From Xylocopa sonorina (lineage: Eukaryota > Arthropoda > Insecta > Hymenoptera > Apidae): a stretch of DNA of 64,000 bases. Below, one piece after another: positions 37,393-51,200 of the stretch; within the stretch, counting starts at the first letter, position 1, and every line of letters begins with the position of its first letter. A program made the translations under genes and the position numbers. The notes beneath the pieces are model-generated. The model had not been told where the DNA came from and did no database searches. It saw only the letters and a list, made by a program, of their open reading frames with translations. Where the stretch lies: assembly GCF_050948175.1 (NCBI RefSeq), contig NW_027490127.1:1488001-1552000 (forward strand). Direction: 5' to 3'.

Positions 37393-38591
37393 TGTCGCGT
37401 CAGCCGAAATTGTCGGACCCGGTCTTAACGCGTTCCCACGGACCGAATTACCGAAAAATAGGCTCGTGTCGTAAAGCCTCCGGAGCAACGGAAAATAGTT
37501 TCGCCGGACGTGACACCTCGTATTCACTTCAAAAGAATGTAAATGCGACACTTCCTTCCTAGGAAATAACGTTTGCAGATATCTACGTATCGAAGAAATA
37601 GAGATCTAATGCTTCTTGAATCGCCATATCGCACCTCATTTCTATGATTCATGACGATATAATATTCATTGCGAAGTATCATGTAAACCTCGTATTCTCT
37701 TCAAAAGAATGTAAATGCGACACTTCATTGCTAGGAAGTAGCATTGGCAGATGTCTACGTATCGAAGCAATAGAGTTCTAATGCTTCTTAAATCGCCATA
37801 TCGCATCCCGTTTCTGTGTTTCATGATAAGATATATTATTCATGGCGAAGTGTCATGTATACCTCGAATTCACTTCAAATGAATTTAAATGCGACACTTG
37901 CTTGCTAGGAAATAGCGTTTGCAGATATCTACGTATCGTAGCAATAGAGTTCTAGTGCTTCCTAAAACGCGATATCACCCCCCATTTCTATGTTTCATGA
38001 TAAGATATAATATGCATTGCGAAGTGGTATGAATACCTCGTATTCACTTCAAAAGAATGTAAATGCGATACTTCCTTTCTAGGAAACTACGTTTCCAGAT
38101 GCCTACGTTTCGAAGCAATAGTGTTCTAATGCTTCTTAAAACGCGATATCGCATCACATTTCTATGTTTCATGATAAGATATAATATTCATTGTGGAGTG
38201 TTATATTTACATGGTATTTACTTCAGAAGAATGTAAATGCGACACTTCCTTGCGAGGAAATAGCGTTTGCAGATGTCTACGTACCGTAGCAATTGAGTTC
38301 TAATGCTTCTTAAATCGCGATATCGCATCACATTTCAATGTTTCATGATAAGATATAATACTCATTGCGAAGTGTTACGCATACCTCGTATACACTTCAA
38401 ATGAATGAAAGTGCGAGACTTCCTTGCTAGGAAGTAGCGTTTGCTGTTGTCTACGTATCGAACCAATAGGGTTCTGATGCTTCTTAAAACGCGATATCGC
38501 ACCTCATTTCTGTGTTTCATGATGGGATATAGTAATCATTACGAAGTGTTATGTATTCCTCGTCTACACTTCAAAAGAATGCAAATGCTAT

Positions 38592-39445
38592 ACTTCCTTG
38601 CTAGGAAATAGCGTTTGCTGTTGTCTACGTATCGAACCAATAGGGTTCTAATGCTTCTTAAATCGCGATATTGTACCGCATTTCTATGTTTCATGATAAG
38701 ATATAAAATTCATTGCGAAGTGTTATGTATCCCTCGTCTGCACTTCAAATGAATGTAAATGCGACACTTCCTTGCTAGGAAATAGCGTTTGCAGATGTCT
38801 ACTTGTCGTAGCAATAGAGTTCTAATGCTTCTTAAAGCGCGATATCGCATCTCATTTCTGTGTGTCATGATGAAATATAATATTCATTGCGAAGTGTCAT
38901 GTATACCTCGTATTCCGTTAAAGGAATGTAAATGCGACACTTCCTTGCTAGGAATTAGTGTTTGCAGATGTCCACGTATCGAAGCAATAGAGTTTTAATG
39001 CTCCTTAAATCGCGATATCGCATCTCATTTCTTTGTTTCATGATAATATATAATATTCATTGCGAAGTGTCATGTAGACATCGTATTCACTTCAAAAGAA
39101 TGTAAATGCGACACGTCCTTGCAAGGAAATAGCGTTTGCAGATATCTACTTATCGTAGCAATAGAGTTTCAATGCATCTTAAAACGCAATACCGCACCTC
39201 ACTTCTATGTTTCATGATGATATAATATTCATTGCGATGTGTCATGTATACCCCCTATTCGCTTCAAAAGAATGTAAATGCGACACTTCCTTGATAGGAA
39301 ATAGAGTTTGCAGATGTCAAAGTATCGTAGCAATAGAGTTCTAACGCTTCTTAAAATGCGATATAGCATCTCATTCCTATGTGTCATGATGAGATATAAT
39401 ATTCGTTGCGAAGTGTCATGTATACCTCGAATTCACTTCAAATGA
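38592..39445 (+). repeat. Displaced duplicate block C1 (right array)
   Basis: About 850 bp recur 2780 bp downstream (16 monomers minus 4 bp). They share the variants TTTGCTGTTGTCTACG, GATATTGTACCGC, TTCCGTTAAAGGAATG and TGTCAAAGTATCG. Scattered substitutions separate the copies. Confidence 0.85.
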
Positions 39446-41371
39446 ATTTAAATGCGACAATTGCTTGCTAGGAAATAGCGTTTGCAGATATCTACCTATC
39501 GTAGCAATAGAGTTCTAATGCTTCTTAAATCGCGATATCGCAACTCATTTCTATGTTTCGTGATGATATAATATTCATTGCGAAGTGTCATGTATACCTC
39601 GTATTCACTTCAAAAGAATGTAGATGCGACAATTCCTTGCTCGGAATTAGTGTTTGCAGATGTCCACGTATCGAAGCAATAGAGTTTCAATGCTCCTTAA
39701 ATAGCGATATCGCATCTCATTTCTTTGTTTCATGATAAGATATAATTTTCATTGCGAAGTGTCATGTATACCTTGTATTTACCTCAAAGGAATGTAGATG
39801 CGACACTTCCTTGCATGGAAATAGCGTTTGCAGATGTCTCCGTATCGAAGGAATAGACTTCTAATGCTTCTTAAATCGAGATATCGCATCTCATTTCTAT
39901 GTGTCATGATGAGTTATAATATTCATTGCGAAGTGTCATGTACACCGCGCATTCACTACAAAAGAATGTAAATGCGACACTTCCTTGCTAGGAAATAGCG
40001 TTTCCAGATGTCTACGTATAGAAACATTAGGGTTCTAATGCTTCTTAAAACGAGACTTCGCATCACATTTCTATGTTTCATGATAAGATATAATATTCAT
40101 TGCGAAGTGTCATGTATACCTCGTATTCACTTCAAATGAATGTAAATGCGACATTTCCTAGCTGGGAAATAGCGTTTGCAGATGTCTACGTATCGAAGCA
40201 GTAGAATTCTAGTGCTTCCCAAAACGCGATATCGCATCTCATTTCTATGTTTCATGATAAGATACAATATTCATTGCCAAGTGTCATGTATACCTCGTAT
40301 TCCTTTCAAGAGAATGTAAATGCGACTCTTCCTTGCTAGGAAGTAGCGATTGCAGATGTCTACGTATCATAGCATTAGAGATCTAATGCTTTATCAAAAC
40401 GCGATATAGCATCTCATTTCTATGCTTCATGATATGATATAATATTCATTGCCAAGTGTCATGCATTCCTCGTATTCCAATCAAAAGAATGTAAATGCGA
40501 CACTTCCTTGCTAGGAAGTAGCGTTTGCAGATGTCCACGTATCGTAGCAATAGAGTTCTAATGCTTCTCAAAACGCGATATCGCATTTCATTTCTATGTT
40601 TCATGATAAGATATAATATTCATTGCGAAGTGTCATGTGTACCTTGCAAACACTTCAAATGAATGTAAATGCGACACTTCCTTGCTAGGAAATAGCGTTT
40701 GCGGATGTCTGCCTATGGAAGCAATAGATTTCTAATGCTTCTTATATTGTCATATCGCATCTCATTCCTATGTTTCATGATAAGATATAATATTCAATGT
40801 GCAGTGTTATATATACCCCGTATTCACTTCAAAAGAATGAAAATACGACACTTCCTTCCTGGGAAATAGCGTTTGCAGATGTCTACGTGTCGTAGCAATA
40901 GAGTTCTAATGCTTCTTAAAACGAGATATCGCATTTCATTTCTATGTTTCATGATAAGATATAAAATTCATTGCGAAGTGTTATGTATCCCTCGTCTGCA
41001 CTTCAAATGAATGTAAATGCGACACTTCCTTGCTAGGAAGTAGCGTTTGCAGATGTCTACGTATCGAAGCAATAGTGTTCTAATGCTTCATATATCGCGA
41101 TATCGCATCTCATTTCTATGTTTCATGATAAGATATAATATTCATTGTGCAGTGTTATGTATACCTCGCATACACTTCATATGAATGTAAATGCGACACT
41201 TCCTTCCTAGGAAATAGCGTTTGCAGATGTCTACGTACCGTAGCAATTGAGGTCTAATGCTTCTTATAACGCGGTATTGCACCTAATTTCTACGTCTCTT
41301 GATAAGATATAATACTCATTGCGAAGTGTTACGCATACCTCGTATAAACTTCAAATGAATGAAAGTGCGAG

Positions 41372-42225
41372 ACTTCCTTGCTAGGAAGTAGCGTTTGCTG
41401 TTGTCTACGTATCGAACCAATAGGGTTCTAATGCTTCTTAAATCGCGATATTGTACCGCATTTCTATGTTTCATGATAAGATATAAAATTCATTGCGAAG
41501 TGTTATGTATCCCTCGTCTGCACTTCAAATGAATGTAAATGCGACACTTCCTTGCTAGGAAATAGCGTTTGCAGATGTCTACTTGTCGTAGCAATAGAGT
41601 TCTAATGCTTCTTAAAGCGCGATATCGCATCTCATTTCTATGTGTCATGATGAGATATAATATTCATTGCGAAGTGTCATGTATACCTCTTATTCCGTTA
41701 AAGGAATGTAAATGCGACACTTCCTTGCTAGGAATTAGTGTTTGCAGATGTCCACGTATCGAAGCAATAGACTTTTAATGCTCCTTAAATCGCGATATCG
41801 CATCTCATTTCTTTGTTTCATGATAATATATAATATTCATTGCGAAGTGTCATGTATACATCGTATTCACTTCAAAATAATGTAAATGCGACACGTCCTT
41901 GCAAGGAAATAGCGTTTGCAGATATCTACTTATCGTAGCAATAGAGTTCTAATGCATCTTAAAACGCAATACCGCAACTCCCTTCTATGTTTCATGATGA
42001 TATAATATTCATTGCGATGTGTCATGTATACCCCCTATTCGCTTCAAAGGAATGTAAATGCGACACTTCCTTGATAGGAAATAGAGTTTGCAGATGTCAA
42101 AGTATCGTAGCAATAGAGTTCTAACGCTTCTTAAAATGCGATATAGCATCTCATTCCTATGTTTCATGATGAGATATAATATTCGTTGCGAAGTGTCATG
42201 TATACCTCGAATTCACTTCAAATGA
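41372..42225 (+). repeat. Displaced duplicate block C2 (right array)
   Basis: Second copy of the block at 38592-39445. Its first monomer is a hybrid. Its left half matches the monomer at about 38340-38450 (TACGCATACCTCG, GAATGAAAGTGCGAGAC). Its right half matches the following monomer at about 38610-38680. A crossover in the shared TTTGCTGTTGTCTACG region explains this and removes one monomer. Confidence 0.85.
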
Positions 42226-45200
42226 ATGTAAATGCGACACTTCCTTGCTAGTTATTGGCGTTTGCAGATGTCTACGTATTGAAGCTATAGAGTTCTAATG
42301 CTACTTAGACCGCGATATCGCACCTCATTTCTATGTTTCATGATAAGATATAATATTCACTGCAAATTGTCATGTATACCTCCTATTCACTTCAAAAGAA
42401 TGTAAATGGGACACTTCCCTGCTATTAAACAGCATTTGCAGATGTCTACGTATGGTAGCAATGGAGATCTAATGCTTCTCTAAACGCGATATTGCATATC
42501 AATTCTATGTTTCGTGATAAGATTTAATATGCTTTGCGAAGTGTCATGCATACCTCGCATTGACATCAAAAGAATGTAAATGCGAAACTTCCTTGCTAGG
42601 AAATAGCGTTTGCAGATGTCTACGTATCGTAGCAATAGGGTTCTAATGCTCCTCAAAACGCGATATCGCATCCCATTCCGATGTTTCGTGATAAGATATA
42701 ATATTCATTGCGAAGTGTCATATACACCTCGTATTCACTTCAAAAGAATGTAAATGCGAGACTTGCTTGCTAGGTAATAGCGTTTTCAAATATCTACGTA
42801 TCGTAGCAATAGAGTTCTAATGCTTCTTAAATCGCGATATCGTATGTCATTTCTATGTATCATTATAAGATATAATATTCATTGTGCGGTGTTATGTACA
42901 CCTCGTATTCACTTCAAAAGAATGTAAATACGACACTTCCTTGCGAGGAAATAGCGTCTGCTGATATCTACGTATTGTAGCAATAGAGTTCTAATCCTTC
43001 TTAGAACGCGATATCGCATCTCATTTCAATATTTTATGATAAGATATAATATTCACTGCGGAGCGTCATGTATGCTCAGTATTCACCTCAAAAGAATGTA
43101 AATGCGATACTTCCTTGCTAGGAAATAGCGTTTGCAGATGTCTACGTATCGTAGCAATAGGTTTCTAATGCTTCTTAAGACGGGATATCGCATCTCATTT
43201 CAATGTTTCACGATATGATATAATATTCAATGCCAAGAGTCATGTATACCTCGTATTCACTTCAAAAGAATGTAAATGCGACAATTCCTTGCTAGGAAAT
43301 AGCGTTGGCAGATTTCTACGTATCGAAACAATAAATTTCTAATGCTTCTTAAAACGGAATGCTTGCATCTCATTTCCATGTTACATGATAAGATATAATA
43401 TTCAATGTGTAGTGTCATGTATACCTCGCATACGCTTCAAGTGAATGCAAATGCGGCACTTCTTTGCTGGGAAATAGCGTTGACAGATGTTTACGTATCG
43501 AAGCAATAGCGTTCTAATGCTTCTTAAAAGGCGATATCGCATCACATTTCTATGTTTCATGATAATATATAATATTCATTGTGGAGTGTCATGTATACCT
43601 CGCATACACTTCAGACCAATGTAAATGCGATACTTCCTTGCTAGGAAATAGCGTTTGCAGATGTCTACGTATCGCAGATGTAGTGTTCTGATGCTTCTTA
43701 AATCGCGATATCGCATCTCATTCCTATGTTTCATGATAAGATATAATATTCATTGTGCAGAGTTATGTATACCTCGTATTCGCTTCAAAATAATGTAAAT
43801 GCGACACTTCCTTGCTAGGAAATAGAGTTTGCAGATGTCTACTTATCGTAGCAATAGGGTTCTAACGCATCCTAAAACGCGATATCGCATCTCATTTCTA
43901 TGTGTCATGATGAGATATAATATTTGTTGCGAAGTGTCATGTATAACTTGTATTCACTTCAAAAGAATGTAAATGCAACAGTTCCTTGCTAGGAAATAGC
44001 GTTTCCAGATATCTACGTATAGAAACAATAGGGTTCTAATGCTTCTTAAAACGAGACTTCGCATCTCAGTTCTATGTTTCATGATGAGATATAGTATTCA
44101 TTGCGAAGTGTCATGTATACCTCGTATTCACTTCAAATGAATGTAAATGCGACATTTGCTTGCTAGGAAATAGCGTTTGCAGATGTCTACGTATCGAAGC
44201 AATAGAGTTCTAATGCATCTTAAAACGCCATATCGCATCTCATTTCTATGTCTCATGACAAGATATAATATTCATTGCGAAGTGTCATGTATACCTCGTA
44301 TTTACCTCAAAAGAATGTAGATGCGACACTTCCTTGCTAGGAATTAGTGTTTGCAGATATCCACGTATCGAAGCAATAGAGTTTTAATGTCCTTTAAATC
44401 GCGATATCGCATCTCATTTCTTTGTTTCATGATAAGGTATAATATTCATTGCGAAGTGTCATGTATACCTCGTCTTCACATCAAAAGAATGTAAATGCGA
44501 CACCAACCTGGCTAGGAAATAGCGCTTACAGAATCCTACGTATCGTAGCAGTAGTGTTCTAATGTTTCGTAAAACGCAATATCGTATTTCATTTCTATGT
44601 TTCATTGTAAGATAAAATAATCATTGCGAAGTGTCACTTATACCTCGCATAGACTTCAAATGAATGTAAATGCGACAGTTCCTTGCTAGGAAATAGCGAT
44701 TGCACATGTCTGCGTATCGTAGCATTCGAGTTCTAATGCTTCTCGAAATGGGATATCGCATCGCATTTCTTTGTTTCATGATAATATATAATATTCATTG
44801 CGAGGTGTCATGTTTACGTCGTATTCACTTCAAAAGACTGTAATTGCGACACTTCCTTGCTACTAAACAGCGTTTGCAGATGTCTACGTATCGGTCCAAT
44901 AGTTTTCTAATGCCCTTTAAATCGCGATATCGCATCTCACTTCTATGTTTCATGACAAGATATAATATTCATTGTAGAGTATTATGTATACCTCGTATTC
45001 ACTTCAAAAGAATGTAAATGCAACACTTCTTTGCTAGGAAATAGCGTTTGCAGATGTCTACGTATCGTAGCAATAGAGTTCTAACGCTTCCTAAAACGGG
45101 ATATCGCATCTCATTTCTATGATTCGTGATAAGTTATAATATTCACTGTGGAGTGTTATGTATACCCCGTATTCACTTCAGAGAAATGTAAATGCGACAC

Positions 45201-48200
45201 TTCCTTGCTAGGAAATAGCGTTTGCAGATGTCTACGTATCGTAGCAATAGAGTTCTAACGCTTTCTAAAACGCGATATCGCATCTCATTTCTATGATTCA
45301 TGATAAGGTATAATATTCACTGTTGAGTGTTATGTATACCCCGTATTCACTTCAAAGGTATGTAAATGCTACACTCCCTTGCTAGGAAATAGCGTTTGCA
45401 GATGTCTCCGTATCGAAGGAATAGACTTCTAGTGCTTCTTAAATCGATGTATCGCATCTCATTTCAACGTTTCATGAAAAGATATAATATTCATTGCGAA
45501 GTGTTATATATTCCTCATCCACACTTCAACAGAACGTAACTGCGACACTTCCTCGCTAGGAAATATCGTTTGCAGATGTCTACGTATCGTAGCAAGAGAG
45601 GTCTAATGCTTTTTATATCGCGGTATCGCATCTCATTTCTATGTTTCATGATAAGATATAATATTCAGTGTGGTGTGTTATGTATACCTCGTATTCAATT
45701 CAAGGTAATGTAAATGCGACACTTCCCTGCTAGGAAATAGCGTTTGCAGTTATCTACGTATCGTAGCAATAGATTTCAAATGCTTTTTAAAACGCCATAG
45801 CGCATCTCGTTTCTATGTTTCATGATAAGATACAATATTCATTGTGGAGTGATAGGTATACCTCGTATTCACTTCAATAGAATGTAAATGCTACACATCC
45901 TTGCTAGGAAATAGCGTTTCCAGACGTCTACGTATCGTAGCAGTAGTGTTCTAATGCTTCTTAAAACGGAATACCGCAAATCATTTCAATGTTTCATGAT
46001 AAGATATAATAATCTTTGCGAATTGTCATGAATACCGTATGCAGATGTCTACGTATCGTAGCAATAAAGATCTAATGCTTCTTAAAACGCGATATCGTAT
46101 CTCATTTCTATGTTTCACGATAAGATATAATATTCATTGCGAAGTGTCATGCATACCTCGCATACACTTCAAATGAATGTAAATGCGCCACTTCCATGCT
46201 AGGAAATAGCGTTTGCAGATGTCTACGTATCGTAGCAATAGATTTCTAATGCTTCTTAAATCGCGATATCGCATCACATTTCTATGCTTCATTATAAGAT
46301 ATAATATTCATTGTGGAGTGTTATGTATACCTCGTATTCTACACTTCAAATGAACGTATTTGCGACACTTCCTTTCCAGGAAATAGCGTTTCCATATGTC
46401 TACGCATCGAAGCAGTAGTGTTCTAATGCTTCTTAAATCGGGATACCGCATCTCATTTCTATGTTTCATGATAAGATATAAAATTCATTGCCAAGTGTCA
46501 TGTATACCTCGCACTTACTTCAAACTAATGTAAATGCGACACTTCCTTGCTAGGAAATAGCGTTTGCAGATGCTTACGTATCGAAGCAATAGAGCTCTAA
46601 TGCTTCTTAAATCGCCACATCGCATCTCATTTCTATGTCTAATGATAAGATATAATATTCATTGCGGAGAATCATGTATACCACGTTTTCCCATCGAAAG
46701 AATGCAAATGCGACACTTCCCTGCTAGGAAGTAGCGTTTACAGATGTCTGCGTATCGAAGCAACAGTGTTCTAGTGCTCCTTAAAACGAGATATCGCATC
46801 TCATTTCTATGTTTTAGGATAAGATATAATATTCATTGCGGAGTGTCACGTATACTTCGTACTCACTTCAAAAGAATATAAATGCGACACTTCCTTGCTA
46901 CGAAATAGCGCTTGCAGATGTCTGTGTATCGTAGCAATAGAGTCCTAATGCTTCTTAAAACGCTATATAGCATCTCATTTCTATGTTTCATTATAAGTTA
47001 TAATATTCATTGCGAAGTGTCATGTATACCTCGCGTACACTTCAAATGGATATAAATACGACACTTCCTTGCTAGGAAGTGCCGTTTGCATTTGTCTAAG
47101 TATCGAAACAATAGAGTTCTAATGCTTCCTTAATCGCCATATCGCATCACATTTGTATGTATTTTGATAAGATATAATATTCATTGCGGATTGTCATGTA
47201 TACCACGTATTCACTTCAAAAGAATGTAAATGCGACATTATCTTGCTAGGAAGTAGCTTTTCCAGATGTCTACGTATCGAAGCAGTAGAGCTCTAATGCA
47301 TCTTAAAGCGCGATATTGCATCACATTCCTATGTCTCATGATAAGAGATAATATTCATTGCGAAGTGTTATGTATTCCTCGTCTACACTTCAAATGAATG
47401 TAAGTGCGAAACATTCTTGCTAGGAAGTAGCGTTTCCAGATGTCTACGTGTCGAAGCAATAGAGTACTGATGCTTCCTAAATCGCGATATCGGATCTCAT
47501 TTCCATGTTTCATAATAAGATATAATATTCATTGTGGAGTGTTATGTATACCTCGCGCACACTTCAAATGAATGTAAATCCGACTCCTCCTTCCTAGAAA
47601 ATTACGTTTCCAGATGTCTACGTATCGAAGCAATAGAGTTCTAATGCTTCTTGAAACGCGATATCGCATCTCATTCCTATGTTTCATGATAAAATATAAT
47701 TCTCATTGCGAAGTGTTACGCATACCTCGTATACACTTCAAATGAATGAGAGTGCGAGACTTCCTTGCTAGGAAGTAGCGTTTGCAGTTGTCTACGTATC
47801 GAAGCAATAGAGCTCTAAAGCTTCTTAAAACGCGATATCGCATCTCATTTCTATCTTTCATGATAAAATATAATATTCATCGCGAAGTGTTGTATACATC
47901 GTCTACACTCAAATGAATGTAAATGCCACTATTTCTCGTTAGGGAATAGCGTTTCCAGATGTCTACGTTTCGAAACAATAAAGTTCTAATGCTTCTTAAA
48001 ACGCGATATCTCATCTCATTTCTACGTTTCATGATATGATATAATATTCATTGCGAAGTGTTATGTATACCTCTCCTACACTTTCAAAGAACGTAAATGC
48101 CGCACTACCTTGCATGGAAATGCCTTTCCAGATCTGTCTACGTACCGAGGCAATAGAGTTCTAATGCTTCTTAAAACGCGAAATCGCATCTCATTTCTAT

Positions 48201-51200
48201 GTTTCACGATAAGATATAATATTCATCGTGCAGTATTATGTATACTTCGTATTCACTTCAAAAGAATGTAAATGCAACACTTCCTTCCTAGGAAATAGCG
48301 TTTGAAGATGTCTACTTATCGTAGCAATAGAGTTCTAATGCATCTTAAAACGCAATACCGCACCTCACTTCTATGTTTCATGACGATATAATATTCATTG
48401 CGAAGTATCATGTAAACCTCGTATTCTCTTCAAAAGAATGTAAATGCGACACTTCCTTGCTAGAAAATAGCGTTTCCAGATGTCTACGTATAGAAACAAT
48501 AGGGTACTAATGCTTATTAAAACGAGACTTCGCATCTCATTTCTATGTTTCATGATGAGATATAATATTCATAGCGAAGTGTCATGTATACCTCGTATTC
48601 CGTTAAAGGAATGTAAATGCGACTCTTCCCTCCAAGGAAATAGTGCTTTCAGATGTCTACGTATCGATGCAATAGAGTTCTTATGCCTCTTAAATCGCGA
48701 TATTGCACCCCATTTCTACGTTTCATGATAAGAAATAATATTCACTGCGAAGTGTTATGTATATCTCGCCTACACAACAAATGAATGTAAATGCGACACT
48801 TCCTTTCATGGAAATAGCGTCTGCAGATGTCTACGTATCGAAGCAATAGAGTTCTAATCCTTCTTCAATCGCGATATCACATGTCAATTCTACGATTCAT
48901 GATAAGATATAATATTCATTGTGCATTGTTATGTATATCTCGTCTACAATTCAAATGAATGTAAATGCGACATTTCCTTGCTAGGAAATAGCGTTCGCAG
49001 GTGTCTACTTATCATAGCAATAGAGTTCTAATGCTTCTTGAAACGCAATATCGCACCTCACCTCTATGTTTCATGATGATATAATATTCATTGCGAAGTG
49101 TCATGTTAACCTCGTATTCACTTCAAAAGAATGTAAATGCGACACTTCCTTGGTAGGAAATAGCGTCTGCAGATGTCTACGTATGGTAGCAATAGATTTC
49201 TAATGCTTCTTAAAACGCGAATCGATCCTCAATCCTATGTTTCATGATAAGATATAATATTCATTGTGGAGTGTTATGTATACCTCGTCTACACTTCAAA
49301 TGAATGTAAGTAAGACACTTCCTTTCTAGGACATTACGTTTCCAGATGTCTACGTATCGAAGCATTAAAATTCTAATGATTCCTAAACCGCGATATCGCA
49401 TCTCATTTCTATGTTTCATGATAAGATATAATATTCATTGCGACGTGTCATGTATACCTCGCTTACAATTCAAATGAATGTAAATGCGACACTTCCTTAG
49501 TGGGACACAGCGATGGCAGATGTCTATGTATCGAAGCAATAGTGTTCTAGTTCTTCTTAAATCGCGATATCGCATCTCACTTCTACGTCTCATGATAAGA
49601 AATAATATTCATTGTGCAGTGTTATGTATATCTCGTAGTCACTTCAAATGAATGTAAATGCGACACTTCCTTGCTAGGAGATAGCGTTTGCAAACGTCTA
49701 CGTATTGAAGGAATAGAGTTCTAATGCTTCTTAAATGGCGATATCGCATCTCATTTCTATGTTTCATGATAATATATAATATTCATTGTGCAATGTTATG
49801 TATACCTCGTATTCACTTCAAAAGAATGTAAATGCGACACTTCCTTGCTAGGAAATAGCGTTTGCAGATTTCTGCGTATCGTAGCATTAGATTTCTATTG
49901 CATCTCAAAACGCGATATCGCATCTCATTTCTACGTTTCATGATAAGATATAATATTCATTGCGAAGTTTCACGTATTCCTCGTATTCACATCAAATGAA
50001 TGTAAATGCGGCACTTCCTTCCTAGGAAATAGCGTTTGCAGATGTCTACGTATCGTAGTAAGCATGTTATAATGCTTCTGAAAACGAGATATCGCATCTC
50101 ATTTCTATGTTTCATGACAACATATAATATTCATTGCGAAGTGTTATGTATACCTCGCATACACTTTAAATGAATGTAAATGCGACACTTCCTTGCTAGG
50201 ATATTGCGATTGCAGATGTCTACGTATCGAAGCAATAAAGTTCTAATGCATCTTATACCGCGATTTCGCATCTCATTTCTATGTTTCATGATAATATATA
50301 ATATTCATTTTGCAATGCTATGTATACCTCGCATTCACTTCAAATGAATGTAAATGCGACACTTTCTTGCTAGGAAGTAGCGTTTGCAGATGTCTACGTA
50401 TCGTAGCAATAGAGTTCTAATGCTTCTCGAAACGCGATATCGCATCACATTTCTATGTTTCATGATAAGATATAATATGCATTGCGAAGTGTCATGTATT
50501 CCTCGTCTTCACTTCAAATGAATGTAAATGCGACACTTCCTTGCTAGGAAATAGCGTTTGCAGATGTCTACGTATCGAAGCAATAGAGTTCTAATGCTTC
50601 TTGAAACGGGATATATCATCTCGTTTCTATGTTTCATGATAAGATATAGTATTCATTGCGAAGTATCACTTATACCTCGCACACACTTCAGAAGAATGTA
50701 AATGCGACACTTCCTTCCTAGGAAACAGCGTCTGCAAATGTCTACGTATCGTAGCAATAGAGTTCTAATGCTTCTTAAAACGCGCAATCACATCACATTT
50801 CTATATTTCATGTTAAGATATAATATTCATTGCGAAGTTTCATGTATTCCTCGTACTCACTTCAAAAGAATGTAAATGCGACACTTCACTGACAGGAAAT
50901 AGCGTTTCCAGATATCTACATATCGTAGCTATAGAGTTCTAATGCTTCTTAAAACGCGCTATCACACCACATTTCTATGTTTCATGATAAGATATAATAT
51001 TCATTGCGAAATTTCATGTATTCCTCGTATTCACTTCAATAGAGTGTAAATGCGGCACTTCCTTGCTAGGAAATAGCGATTGCAGATGTCTACATATTGA
51101 AGCAATCGAGTTCCAATGTTTCTTGAAACGGGATATCGCATCTCATTTCTATGTTTCATGATAAGATATAATATTCATTGCTAAGTTTCACGTATTCCTC

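Larger units (their letters stand above)
35966..37514. other. Island 2: unique non-satellite DNA at the second polarity switch
   Basis: About 1.55 kb separate the inverted array (ending AAAGGAA at 35965) from the plus array (starting ACCTCGTATTCACTTC at 37515). It has three parts. 35966-36600 is G+C- and CpG-rich with small tandem repeats and a TATA-like box. 36640-36860 is A+T-rich. 36900-37514 is CpG-rich again with short overlapping open frames on both strands. The alternation of TATA box, G+C-rich leader and A+T stretch is loosely reminiscent of a long terminal repeat with adjoining leader. I find no clear terminal repeats, primer-binding site or retroviral-type protein motif, so a gene 5' region or other fragment is equally possible. 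Confidence 0.8.

Noticed and set aside
36376..37562. Further short frames on both strands of island 2 (e.g. 36376-36573, 36948-37172, 37051-37272, 37360-37551, 37380-37562)
   Set aside because: They overlap each other in conflicting phases, show no domains, and some cross into the satellite.
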